NCBI GenBank assembly: GCA_000436695.1
Contig: HF992570.1
Coordinates: 1 to 29,987, forward strand
Length of the DNA: 29,987 bases
Reading direction: 5' to 3'
Source: Prevotella sp. CAG:1185
GTDB lineage: Bacteria > Bacteroidota > Bacteroidia > Bacteroidales > Bacteroidaceae
Of the stretch, positions 16,895-24,090 are shown in pieces. The notes below the pieces were generated by a model. The model did not search any database. It was given only the letters and a program-made list of their open reading frames with translations, and was not told the origin of the DNA. Position 1 is the first letter of the stretch. Each line of letters begins with the position of its first letter. A program made the position numbers and the translations under genes.

Positions 16895-18169
16895 ATGAAA
16901 AAGGCAAACGGACTGCTACAGCATATAAACGAAGGCATACACGACATGTGCTACATCTGGGCGGAAGAAATTAAAACCACCTGGAAAGACGAAGGTGTGC
17001 TTATTTTCTTTATTCTCGTACCGTTGCTTTATCCGCTTGCATATTCATGGATCTACACTAACGAAGTTGCCCGTGAGGTGCCCGTGGCTGTCGTAGACAT
17101 GTCGCATAGCAGTCTCAGCAGACAGTTTATAAGAGAATTTGACGCATCTCCCGACACAAAGGTAACATACCACTGCAACAACCTTGACGAAGCTAAAGAC
17201 CTCATAGGACGCCAGGCTGCGTCGGGTGTGCTTTATTTTCCTGAGAATTTTCAGACTAACATAAACAGAATGGAGCAAAGTCAGGTGAGCATCTACTGTG
17301 ACATGAGCTTCATGCTTTACTACAAGGCTATATACCAGACCGCAACAGCCGTTGCGGGAAGCATCAACTCTGAGATACAGATAGAACGTGCCGGCAATTG
17401 GACCGACCGAGAAAATGAGATAACAATAAAGCCGTTGGATTTTGATGAAGTGCCCATATTCAACACAACAGGAGGCTATGGAAACTTTCTTATTCCTGCC
17501 GTGCTCATTCTTATTCTGCAGCAGACGCTGCTCCTTGGCATAGGTCTGTCGGCAGGAACAGCCAGAGAAAAGAACAGATTTAAGCAACTTGTGCCTGTTA
17601 GCAAGCATTATAACGGCATCTTCCGTATTGTGCTTGGCAAATCGCTGTGCTATCTCATGATTTATGCCGTAATGGCAGCATACATCACTCTTATTGTGCC
17701 GCGACTGTTCAACTTCACGTCATTGCTGCATCCGGGCGACTTGCTCTGTTTCATGCTTCCCTATATTCTGTCGTGCATATTCTTTGCAATGATTGTATCA
17801 TGTGCCGTAAGATACCGCGAGAACGTCATTCTGCTGGTTGTGTTCACATCACTGCCATTCCTGTTCATATCCGGAGTATCATGGCCACAAAGCGCCATAC
17901 CGGATTTCTGGCAATGGATATCCAGCGTGATACCTTCGACATTCGGCATACGCGGATTTATACGCATGAACGGCATGGAGGCACGCCTCGGTGATGTATT
18001 GCCTGAATACAGGGCATTATGGATTCAGACATTTGTCTACTTCCTTATAACATGTCTTCTGTACAGACGCCAAATAATAAAATCACGACGAAAGGATATT
18101 GAACAGCGCAGGGCCGAACTAAAAGAAGAACAAACAGAAGTGCCTGAAACCCTCAGTGAAAAGGATTAA
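16895..18169 (+). CDS. ABC-2 type permease, exporter subunit 2
   Basis: 424 residues, same architecture as the preceding gene: helix near 33-50 (VLIFFILVPLLYPLAYSWIY), periplasmic domain with VPVAVVDMSHSSLSRQFIRE, then five or six helices from about 195 to 390, and a charged cytoplasmic tail (about 395-424, Lys/Arg/Glu-rich). It is 66 nt downstream of the first permease, and a 10-codon frame ends on its start codon (TGATG overlap). The two probably form a heterodimer working with the HlyD-type adaptor and TolC-family channel. A strong bidirectional terminator follows. The missing ATPase must be supplied from elsewhere, or the pair works differently. Confidence 0.9.
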   Translation: MKKANGLLQHINEGIHDMCYIWAEEIKTTWKDEGVLIFFILVPLLYPLAYSWIYTNEVAREVPVAVVDMSHSSLSRQFIREFDASPDTKVTYHCNNLDEAKDLIGRQAASGVLYFPENFQTNINRMEQSQVSIYCDMSFMLYYKAIYQTATAVAGSINSEIQIERAGNWTDRENEITIKPLDFDEVPIFNTTGGYGNFLIPAVLILILQQTLLLGIGLSAGTAREKNRFKQLVPVSKHYNGIFRIVLGKSLCYLMIYAVMAAYITLIVPRLFNFTSLLHPGDLLCFMLPYILSCIFFAMIVSCAVRYRENVILLVVFTSLPFLFISGVSWPQSAIPDFWQWISSVIPSTFGIRGFIRMNGMEARLGDVLPEYRALWIQTFVYFLITCLLYRRQIIKSRRKDIEQRRAELKEEQTEVPETLSEKD

Positions 18170-18230
18170 AAAGACAGAAACGAATGACATCCAAACGACA
18201 CGCAAGTGTAGAATAAAATAAGTTAGCAAA

Positions 18231-18280
18231 AAACGGAAGTCTGCCGGACATGATATCATGGCAAACTTCCGTTTATTTAT
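18231..18280. terminator. Bidirectional terminator between exporter operon and mrp
   Basis: AAACGGAAGT (18231-18240) pairs with ACTTCCGTTT (18265-18274), extended inside by TGCC/GGCA around the palindrome CATGATATCATG, and is followed by ATTTATTCTTT on the plus strand. On the minus strand the stem is followed by TTTGCTAACTTATTTTATT. It separates convergent genes. Confidence 0.8.
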
Positions 18281-18300
18281 TCTTTCAGCCGAACTGTGCG

Positions 18301-19404
18301 TCAGCTGTTCTTAACCTCAACAATCTTTGTAGGTGCCTGCTCTGCATTTCTGCGGTTTACAACGGTTACAACAGCCATTGCAAGATTAATAAATGCCTGA
18401 CCTGTCATTGTGTCAACATTAAGCGCAGAAGGCTTGCCGTCGTCGCCACTCTCACAGATGCTCTGCACTACAGGAATCTGAGCCAACAAAGGAACGTTCA
18501 TCTCCTTAGCAAGATTCTTGCATCCCTCCTTACCGAAGATATAATATTTGTTTTCGGGCAATTCGGCAGGAGTGAACCATGCCATGTTTTCAACAAGTCC
18601 GAGAATAGGCACATTCACCTTATCATTTCTGTACATATCGATACCCTTACGCGCATCGGCCAAGGCAACCTTCTGAGGCGTACTTACAATCACGGCTCCT
18701 GTTATAGCCAATGTCTGAAGCAGTGTCAGGTGTATGTCGCTTGTTCCGGGAGGAGTGTCAAGCACGAAGTAATCGAGATCGCCCCAGTCGGCATCTGCAA
18801 TAAGCTGCTTAAGAGCATTCGACGCCATGCCTCCGCGCCACAGTGTGGCTGTATCAGGATTAACGAAGAAACCTATGCTCAACAATTTTACACCATACTT
18901 CTCAACAGGCTCAATAAGGTCGCGTCCGTCTTTGTGTACAGCATACGGACGGAAGTCTTCCACGCCAAACATCTTAGGCATCGACGGACCGAAGATATCG
19001 GTGTCGAGCAGTCCGACCTTATAGCCGAGACGTGCAAGAGAAATGGCCAGATTGGCGGCAACAGTACTCTTGCCTACTCCACCCTTGCCTGAACTTACGG
19101 CAATGATATTCTTAACGCCGGGCAGCATCTTGCCAACCTCGGGACGCGGTTTCGACTTGGTTTCAACATTGATTGTAACCTCTACGTCCTTGCTTACATG
19201 ATAGTGTATGGCAGCCTCGGCAGCCTTAAGCGTCGACTTCATGAAAGGATCGGTGTCACGCGGAAATATCAGCGAGAACGACACCTTCATGCCGTCAATT
19301 CTGAGATTGTCTGCCACCATCTCACTCTCAACAAGATTCTTCTTGGTTCCCGGATAAGTTACGGTGGCCAAGGCATCCATTATCAGTTTTGGATATAATG
19401 TCAT
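18301..19404 (-). CDS. mrp: Mrp/ApbC (NBP35)-family P-loop ATPase, iron-sulfur carrier-type
   Basis: 367 residues from the ATG at 19404 (MTLYPKLIMDALATVTYPGT), the standard start with the N-terminal DUF59/MIP18-like domain (about 1-85). The deviant Walker A is SSGKGGVGKST (about 105-115), followed by LLDTDIFGPSMPKMFG, DTPPGTSD and STPQKVALADA, all characteristic of Mrp. Family members carry and transfer Fe-S clusters to apoproteins. Two things stand out: the C-terminal CxxC cluster ligand is replaced by a stretch starting WFTPAELPENKYYIFG, and the whole protein has only two cysteines, not arranged as CxxC. I believe this is usual for Bacteroidota members, but it questions the cluster-carrying role. 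The frame continues upstream to 19473 without supporting signals. Confidence 0.92.
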   Translation of the reverse strand: MTLYPKLIMDALATVTYPGTKKNLVESEMVADNLRIDGMKVSFSLIFPRDTDPFMKSTLKAAEAAIHYHVSKDVEVTINVETKSKPRPEVGKMLPGVKNIIAVSSGKGGVGKSTVAANLAISLARLGYKVGLLDTDIFGPSMPKMFGVEDFRPYAVHKDGRDLIEPVEKYGVKLLSIGFFVNPDTATLWRGGMASNALKQLIADADWGDLDYFVLDTPPGTSDIHLTLLQTLAITGAVIVSTPQKVALADARKGIDMYRNDKVNVPILGLVENMAWFTPAELPENKYYIFGKEGCKNLAKEMNVPLLAQIPVVQSICESGDDGKPSALNVDTMTGQAFINLAMAVVTVVNRRNAEQAPTKIVEVKNS

Positions 19405-19435
19405 AATATTTATAATTAATTTGTTGCACCTCAAC

Positions 19436-19541
19436 GGCAGACAAGTATATCTGCCCATATATTCAGACAACAAAAGTCGTGCCTAAATAGCAGTATAAGG
19501 CGCATAATAATAAATTCACTGCAAAATACGCAATAATTGCG
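19436..19541. promoter_or_regulatory. Upstream region of mrp with a hairpin and a perfect palindrome
   Basis: GGCAGA/TCTGCC (19436-19455) forms a small hairpin, and CGCAATAATTGCG (19529-19541) is a perfect 6+1+6 palindrome about 125 nt before the mrp start. The palindrome could be an operator, but no regulator is suggested by the context and no clear -7 box accompanies it. The rest of the 19405-19792 spacer shows nothing I can name. Confidence 0.25.
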
Positions 19542-19790
19542 CAAATAAACAAATTTTTAATCTGAAAATACAACTTTCCATGTCTTAACTATCAACAAAA
19601 TTATCTACGGCACCAACGACACATACACAACAACACGCAAAAGAACCATTCAAATCGACACGTACCCTCAATAAGTATATCTCTTCCTATTTTAACGGGA
19701 CACTAATGATATAGAAGACAAGACCGAAGGCTAAAAGTGACACCAACATAGAAACAATATAAGAGTTAGAAGCCAGATGTATGGATAAAA

Positions 19791-19836
19791 TAAAAGTCGC
19801 AGAAACGGTAATGAAACCATTTCTGCGACTTTATTT
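19791..19836 (-). terminator. Terminator of the OmpA-family lipoprotein gene
   Basis: AAAGTCGCAGAAA (19793-19805) pairs perfectly with TTTCTGCGACTTT (19820-19832), with an inner GGT/ACC extension. On the minus strand the stem is followed by TATTTTATCC; the plus side also carries ATTT. It lies 28 nt beyond the stop codon. Confidence 0.85.
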
Positions 19837-19863
19837 AAATTTAATATAATGCTTATTCTCTAA

Positions 19864-20739
19864 TTATTCAGCACTCTCTGGAGCCTTGTCGATAAGATCC
19901 ATAAACTGGTCGAGTTTCGGAGTGATGATAATCTGAGTGCGGCGGTTGCGCTGCTTGCCAACCTCAGTGTCGTTAGATGTTACAGGATTGTATTCGCCAC
20001 GTCCACCGGCAGTAAGACGTTTCGGGTCAACACCATACTGATTGATAAGAGCCTGAACAACGCTTGAAGCGCGGAGACAAGACAAATCCCAGTTGTTGCG
20101 GATGTTCTTCATCGCAGCTGAAGATGTGTTTACAGGCACATTGTCGGTGTTACCCTCGATGAGCACGTCATAATCCTTATAGTCCTTGATAATCTTTGCA
20201 ATCTTGCTCAGAGTCTCGGCGGCACGGTCGTTAATCTCGTAGCTTCCGCTCTTGTAGAGCATGTTGTCGGCAAGAGAGATGTAAACAACACCCTTAAGCA
20301 CCTGAACGTCAACCTCCTTAAGCTCTTCCTTGCTGAGTGAGCGTGTAAGGTTGTTTGTGAGGATAAGATTCAGAGAGTCGCTCTTGCTCTTAACCTCAAC
20401 GAGGTGACGGATGTACTGGTTAGACTCGTTGATCTGGTCAACCAGCTTAGAGATATTTACAGTTGTCTGGTTGCTTGCGGTGAGGCTCTTGTCAAGTGAG
20501 CTCTGCAGCGACTCGTAAGCACTCTTAGTCTGAGCAAGTTGCTCCTCAAGACTTGTAACGCGCACCTTGCTTGCTGCAAGTTCTGAATTAACGTCAGAGA
20601 GTTTGCCTTGAGTTTCCTGATATTTATTAGTCAGTTCTTTATTCTCGAGCTGACAGTTTTCCAAATCTTTCTTACTTACACAGCTGCTTACCATAAAGCA
20701 TCCTGCAACGAGTGAGATAATCAATAAATTCTTCTTCAT
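19864..20739 (-). CDS. OmpA-family outer-membrane lipoprotein with coiled coil
   Basis: 291 residues from the ATG at 20739; the frame extends upstream to 20799 but the signal peptide starts here. MKKNLLIISLVAGCFMVSSC is a lipoprotein signal with C20 as the lipidated residue (VSSC lipobox). Residues 25-140 predict a coiled coil (Gln/Glu/Leu/Ser-rich). The C-terminal OmpA/MotB peptidoglycan-binding domain (about 145-280) has the EGNTDNVPV motif (195-203), D218 and R223 in NNWDLSCLRASSVV, and NRRTQIII (265-272). It probably tethers the outer membrane to the cell wall, like Pal but with a long spacer. A strong terminator follows. It appears to be a single-gene unit. Confidence 0.93.
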   Translation of the reverse strand: MKKNLLIISLVAGCFMVSSCVSKKDLENCQLENKELTNKYQETQGKLSDVNSELAASKVRVTSLEEQLAQTKSAYESLQSSLDKSLTASNQTTVNISKLVDQINESNQYIRHLVEVKSKSDSLNLILTNNLTRSLSKEELKEVDVQVLKGVVYISLADNMLYKSGSYEINDRAAETLSKIAKIIKDYKDYDVLIEGNTDNVPVNTSSAAMKNIRNNWDLSCLRASSVVQALINQYGVDPKRLTAGGRGEYNPVTSNDTEVGKQRNRRTQIIITPKLDQFMDLIDKAPESAE

Positions 20740-20777
20740 AATAAATTTTCGTTTATTTTTTAGGTTATAATTTGTTG

Positions 20778-20785
20778 CAAATTTA
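20778..20785 (-). promoter_or_regulatory. Candidate -7 box of the OmpA-family gene
   Basis: The minus strand reads TAAATTTG, a match to TAnnTTTG, 39 nt before the start codon. The upstream box is weak (TTTAG at 20812-20808, 22 nt away). This box lies within the upstream extension of the frame, supporting the start at 20739. Confidence 0.45.
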
Positions 20786-20877
20786 CGTATAAGACGCATA
20801 AGTCATGCTAAAGTTGAATGCCATTAGCATAATTTAACGTCAATAAGTCTATAAAGTAAATAACCGTTAACACAATT

Positions 20878-20920
20878 CAATGCACTCCATATCCTAAAAC
20901 AAGGGACATGAGGTGCATTG
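20878..20920 (-). terminator. Inverted repeat downstream of the 96-aa gene
   Basis: CAATGCAC (20878-20885) pairs with GTGCATTG (20913-20920), and the stem can continue with one bulge (TCCAT/ATGAG). The minus-strand flank TTGAATTGTG is not a good U-run, so this is a weak terminator or an operator-like element. Confidence 0.35.
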
Positions 20921-20968
20921 AAACCAAGTTATTTAATCTTTTCCAAAGATACTTTTCAAGTAGACTGA

Positions 20969-21259
20969 TCAGCAATACTGGAACTGATTGACCAACGGAC
21001 ATTTAGCTATTGTTGTAGACAATTTGATAACCCATGTTCCGTATATCTGCCTTATATTCTGAGGTAAAAGATTAGAATCTCTCAAACCAGCCAGCAAGTT
21101 TCTTAAAAGCTTGCCCGGATTTGGTTGAGAATCGTTCAACAAACCAGCACGGGCCAATTCACGGTTGGCTTCCATGTCGTTAATTTCACTCTTGCCCTTA
21201 AGCGACATATATTCGTCGAGGCAAGTTTGAATAGCTGAGAAATTTTTTAAATCAATCAT
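20969..21259 (-). CDS. Small protein of unknown function (96 aa)
   Basis: 96 residues, MIDLKNFSAIQTCLDEYMSL to the C-terminal NQFQYC. It is soluble, helical in the first half, with no signal peptide. The segment NPGKLLRNLLAGLRDSNLLP followed by NIRQIYGTWVIKLS looks like a structured, conserved protein rather than a chance frame; I recall similar small Bacteroidota proteins but cannot name a family or function. A TATATTTG box lies 29 nt before the ATG. An imperfect inverted repeat (20878-20920) follows downstream. It stands alone between the OmpA-family gene and cdaA. Real gene likely, function unknown. Confidence 0.65.
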   Translation of the reverse strand: MIDLKNFSAIQTCLDEYMSLKGKSEINDMEANRELARAGLLNDSQPNPGKLLRNLLAGLRDSNLLPQNIRQIYGTWVIKLSTTIAKCPLVNQFQYC

Positions 21260-21287
21260 GACAAATAAACTATAAATTGAGACTTCA

Positions 21288-21295
21288 CAAATATA
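21288..21295 (-). promoter_or_regulatory. Candidate -7 box of the 96-aa gene
   Basis: The minus strand reads TATATTTG, matching TAnnTTTG, 29 nt before the start codon. No good upstream box at normal spacing. The 21296-21560 spacer beyond it is AT-rich and shows nothing else I can support. Confidence 0.45.
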
Positions 21296-21556
21296 GTCTT
21301 TTATTTTTAATAATAAAAATCCAAGGTATTAAAAATGCGTTACAATTATAAATTTTAATACTTTTTCGCTTTTAGCTCACAATTATTAACTTATTTTGTT
21401 ATTTGAATTACATTTTACAATATTAAAAGTATCTTTATTGACACTATGTTAAACAATAAATTCAAAAACAATACAAGATGACAATCATACGGCACATAAC
21501 CGTCACTATGATATGTAATAAGCCGGAAAACCTTTAGCGGCAATATGAAACGAACA

Positions 21557-21601
21557 AAAAATAAGCCACGCAAAGCAATAACATAAAATGCTTTGCGTGG
21601 C
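21557..21601 (-). terminator. Terminator of the folP-cdaA operon
   Basis: GCCACGCAAAGCA (21565-21577) pairs perfectly with TGCTTTGCGTGGC (21589-21601), 13 bp with an 11-nt loop. On the minus strand the stem is followed by TTATTTTTTG, a good U-run. It begins 18 nt beyond the cdaA stop. Confidence 0.92.
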
Positions 21602-21618
21602 AAAAAAACTTATACGCA

Positions 21619-22389
21619 TCAGAAATCAAGCTCGCGCGTAAGTATACTTTCAAGCTGCTCTGCCGACAGACGCAGATGAAACTGTCCCTTGATTGCCACT
21701 GAAATACGTCCAGTTTCTTCAGACACCACTATGGCTATTGCGTCGCTGTCTTGCGAAATGCCCATTGCGGCACGGTGGCGCAGTCCGAGTTCTTTCGGAA
21801 TATCTATGCTGTGGCTCACAGGCAGAATACATCCCGCAGCCCTGATACGTTTCTTTGAAATAACCATGGCTCCGTCGTGCAACGGCGAATTCTTGAAAAA
21901 GATATTCTCTATAAGCCTTTGGTTTATATTGGCGTCTATGATGTCGCCGGTCTCAACAATGTCGTCGAGCGACGATATTCGCTCTATGACAATGAGTGCT
22001 CCGATGCGCGCCTTACCCATGTTCATGCAGGCCATCACAATAGGCATTATCGACTCCATGTCAACCTTGTCCTTATTGTCGCCCGAAAAGAACAGCCGTA
22101 TTATTCCGTTCACGCGGCGGTGAGCGCCAAGCGTATACAGGAACTTGCGTATTTCTTCCTGAAACAATATTATTATTGCTATCACTCCCACGCTGACCAG
22201 CTTGTCCATGATGCTTCCGAGAAGACGCATCTCAAGAATCTGACTCACGAAAAGCCAGACAACGATGAACACCATGATGCCGATAAACACGTTGAGCGAG
22301 CGCGACTCCTTCATCAGTCTGTAAATGTAATACAGCATCAGGGCCACGCAAAATATATCGACAAAATCTTTTATGCCAAATTCAAACAT
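21619..22389 (-). CDS. cdaA: CdaA-type diadenylate cyclase (c-di-AMP synthase)
   Basis: 256 residues. CdaA makes c-di-AMP from two ATP; the messenger controls potassium and osmotic balance and envelope homeostasis. Three transmembrane helices occupy about 8-25, 32-50 and 62-78. The DisA_N (DAC) domain follows at about 100-220 with the catalytic DGA motif (172-174, in PLHDGAMVIS) and RHR (204-206, in LGLRHRAAMG). Both are intact, so the enzyme looks active. Its first 8 nt (ATGTTTGA) overlap the end of folP, suggesting coupled translation. No regulator such as CdaR is encoded next to it, which differs from Firmicutes cdaA loci. A strong terminator follows. Confidence 0.95.
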   Translation of the reverse strand: MFEFGIKDFVDIFCVALMLYYIYRLMKESRSLNVFIGIMVFIVVWLFVSQILEMRLLGSIMDKLVSVGVIAIIILFQEEIRKFLYTLGAHRRVNGIIRLFFSGDNKDKVDMESIMPIVMACMNMGKARIGALIVIERISSLDDIVETGDIIDANINQRLIENIFFKNSPLHDGAMVISKKRIRAAGCILPVSHSIDIPKELGLRHRAAMGISQDSDAIAIVVSEETGRISVAIKGQFHLRLSAEQLESILTRELDF

Positions 22390-23263
22390 ACTTAAATACT
22401 TCTTTTACAATGGTTACAGCCTCAACGCACGGCTTTACGTCGTGTACTCTCAGAATTGACGCACCCGAATTAATCATGGCAATGGTGTTGACAACCGACG
22501 TGCCGTTGAGCGAATGGTCGGCATCGGTGGCGAGCAGGCGCGAAATCATAGACTTGCGCGACACGCCGACAAGAAGCGGAAGCTCAAATTCGCGCAACTT
22601 GTCAAGTCCGGCAAGAAGTTCGTAATTCTGCTCAAGCGTCTTGCCGAAGCCGAAACCCGGGTCTAATATTATGTCCTTTACGCCAAGAGAGTGCAATGTC
22701 TGCACCTCATGAGCAAAGGCTTTCATCATGCTCATTATGTCGGGCTTGGTAGACATTAATATATAAGGCACACCAAGACGGGCTGCCATCTTGAATATTT
22801 CGGGGCATTCGCCGTCGCCGTTGCATCCGTCAGCATCAGCACTATTATTACCGCTGCCGCCGAAAGCGCCGTTAATGTTGCCTTCAGATACATCATTTAT
22901 TATGCCTGCCCCGAACTCCTCGACAGCCATGCGTGCCACTTCGGGCCTGAACGTGTCTACCGAAACAGGAGCATCGGGCTGCACGCTTCTTACGGCTTTC
23001 AAGGCCATGCGCATGCGTTCCATTTCTTCATCCTCGGTTACATGAGCCGCACCGGGACGCGTAGAGAATGCTCCTACGTCGATAATCTTGCCGCCTTCGG
23101 CCATTATCTGGTCGGCCCTCGCAGCAATTTCAGCCTCAGTCTGCTTGCGGCTGCCGGCATAAGACGAATCGGGAGTGGCATTAAGAATGCCCATAACACA
23201 AGGCTCTGACAAATCCATCAGTCGCCCGTTGACGTTCAATATATAAGGAATAAAGCCTTTCAC
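22382..23263 (-). CDS. folP: Dihydropteroate synthase (FolP) with a low-complexity insertion
   Basis: 293 residues from a GTG at 23263; an ATG at codon 16 (23218) is possible but would cut the usual N-terminal VNG-L-DLS strand. The enzyme joins p-aminobenzoate to the pterin diphosphate in folate synthesis and is the sulfonamide target. TIM-barrel motifs are MGILNATPDSSY (24-35), DVGAFSTRPGA (62-72), SVDTFRPEVA (101-110), INDVSEGN (122-129), DPGFGFGKTLEQN (201-213), GVSRKSMIS (233-241) and LRVHDV (271-276). Residues about 129-153 are a Gly/Asn/Asp/Ser-rich insertion between INDVS and the next helix, absent from typical enzymes. cdaA overlaps its 3' end by 8 nt. Confidence 0.95.
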   Translation of the reverse strand: MKGFIPYILNVNGRLMDLSEPCVMGILNATPDSSYAGSRKQTEAEIAARADQIMAEGGKIIDVGAFSTRPGAAHVTEDEEMERMRMALKAVRSVQPDAPVSVDTFRPEVARMAVEEFGAGIINDVSEGNINGAFGGSGNNSADADGCNGDGECPEIFKMAARLGVPYILMSTKPDIMSMMKAFAHEVQTLHSLGVKDIILDPGFGFGKTLEQNYELLAGLDKLREFELPLLVGVSRKSMISRLLATDADHSLNGTSVVNTIAMINSGASILRVHDVKPCVEAVTIVKEVFKYV

Positions 23264-23301
23264 AATATAAATTAAAGAATAAAATTAATCTCTACAGACG
23301 G

Positions 23302-23309
23302 CAAAAATA
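23302..23309 (-). promoter_or_regulatory. Candidate -7 box of the folP-cdaA operon
   Basis: The minus strand reads TATTTTTG, 39 nt before the GTG start of folP. No clear TTTG box lies at the expected distance upstream. Confidence 0.45.
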
Positions 23310-23412
23310 CTCATAAATATCGAGACTCTTTATATTTTTGACGTTTTTTATCAAGAATAAAAACAAGTCAGAAAATATACTTACCACAAATCGGGATATT
23401 TGGGCTTAAACA

Positions 23413-23907
23413 TCAATGAGCCGACGGAACAGACTTACACTTACCGCTAAACTCAATTATGTCAAGACGTATTATACCTACACGATGAAACGATTTTTCG
23501 GCAGCCTTAATTCCGGCTTCTTTATATTCAGGTGCCAGTTTGTCTATCAGCAGATGAAGCGCGTGCCTCTTTTCGTCATCATCAAGCACAATTACGGCAT
23601 GACACTTCATAACGACGCTTTCATATTCGGTAGTGAAACGCGACGGCAACAGATTAGTATGGCCAACTATGCAGAACGACACATCATGATTGTGCGCCAA
23701 GGCCCTGAGTTTCTTTCCTTCAGGAGCGCAATGTATATACAGACTGTGAGCACCGTCCCAAACATAATTCAGCGGCAGGCCATAGGCTTCACCGTCAGCA
23801 GCGACCATGGACAACACTCCATACTCACAGCCTCTAATAAGCTGCAAGGCACGCTCCTCGCCAAGCAGGCGGTCCTGGCGACGCACTGTTTCGTTTACGT
23901 ATTTCAT
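23413..23907 (-). CDS. Pyridoxamine 5'-phosphate oxidase-fold (NimA-like) flavoprotein
   Basis: 164 residues from the ATG at 23907 (MKYVNETVRRQDRLLGEERA); the frame reaches 23934 but this start has the usual sequence. It is a split-barrel protein of the PPOX/FMN-binding family: CEYGVLSMVAADGEAYGLPL (first strands), YIHCAPEGKKLRALAHNHDV (flavin phosphate region) and the VMKCHAVIV strand. The closest named relatives by pattern are Nim-type 5-nitroimidazole resistance proteins and related small flavoproteins, but most chromosomal members in Bacteroidota have no known substrate and should not be read as resistance genes. It is a single gene divergent from murF. Confidence 0.85.
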   Translation of the reverse strand: MKYVNETVRRQDRLLGEERALQLIRGCEYGVLSMVAADGEAYGLPLNYVWDGAHSLYIHCAPEGKKLRALAHNHDVSFCIVGHTNLLPSRFTTEYESVVMKCHAVIVLDDDEKRHALHLLIDKLAPEYKEAGIKAAEKSFHRVGIIRLDIIEFSGKCKSVPSAH

Positions 23908-23989
23908 ATTATTAAAAGAGTTTCGGATTAGCAATTATAACAATATATCTTTTGTTTCATTAATAATTCTTTCTGTACCAACAGAATCA

Positions 23990-23997
23990 CAAAGGTA
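23990..23997 (-). promoter_or_regulatory. Candidate -7 box of the PPOX-fold gene
   Basis: The minus strand reads TACCTTTG, matching TAnnTTTG, 83 nt before the start codon. No strong upstream box. It is back to back with the murF promoter. Confidence 0.4.
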
Positions 23998-24037
23998 AGA
24001 AAATATGTGCAGAACATATTATTATTTGGCCGCAAAA

Positions 24038-24069
24038 TTGTCATGGTACGATTTTTTGATGTACTTTTG
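24038..24069 (+). promoter_or_regulatory. Promoter of murF
   Basis: TTG (24038-24040) and TACTTTTG (24062-24069) are separated by 21 nt, a good Bacteroidota promoter. Transcription would begin near 24076, so the ATG at 24091 is the start; earlier in-frame ATGs at 24007 and 24043 precede or overlap the promoter. Confidence 0.65.
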
Positions 24070-24090
24070 CACCCAATAAAACTATCACAC

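Noticed and set aside
17045..17608. 187-codon minus-strand frame opposite the second ABC-2 permease
   Set aside because: Antisense to a supported membrane protein; no recognisable domain.
18250..19092. 280-codon plus-strand frame opposite mrp
   Set aside because: It lies entirely antisense to the strongly supported mrp gene and its terminator, has no family motif, and its Cys/His/Arg-rich composition is that of an antisense shadow.
21415..21603. 62-codon minus-strand frame beyond cdaA
   Set aside because: It overlaps the strong cdaA terminator hairpin and has a hydrophobic chance-like composition.
23413..23907. Call as a nitroimidazole resistance (nim) gene
   Set aside because: The fold family matches, but sequence features seen here do not separate Nim proteins from other small PPOX flavoproteins of unknown substrate.
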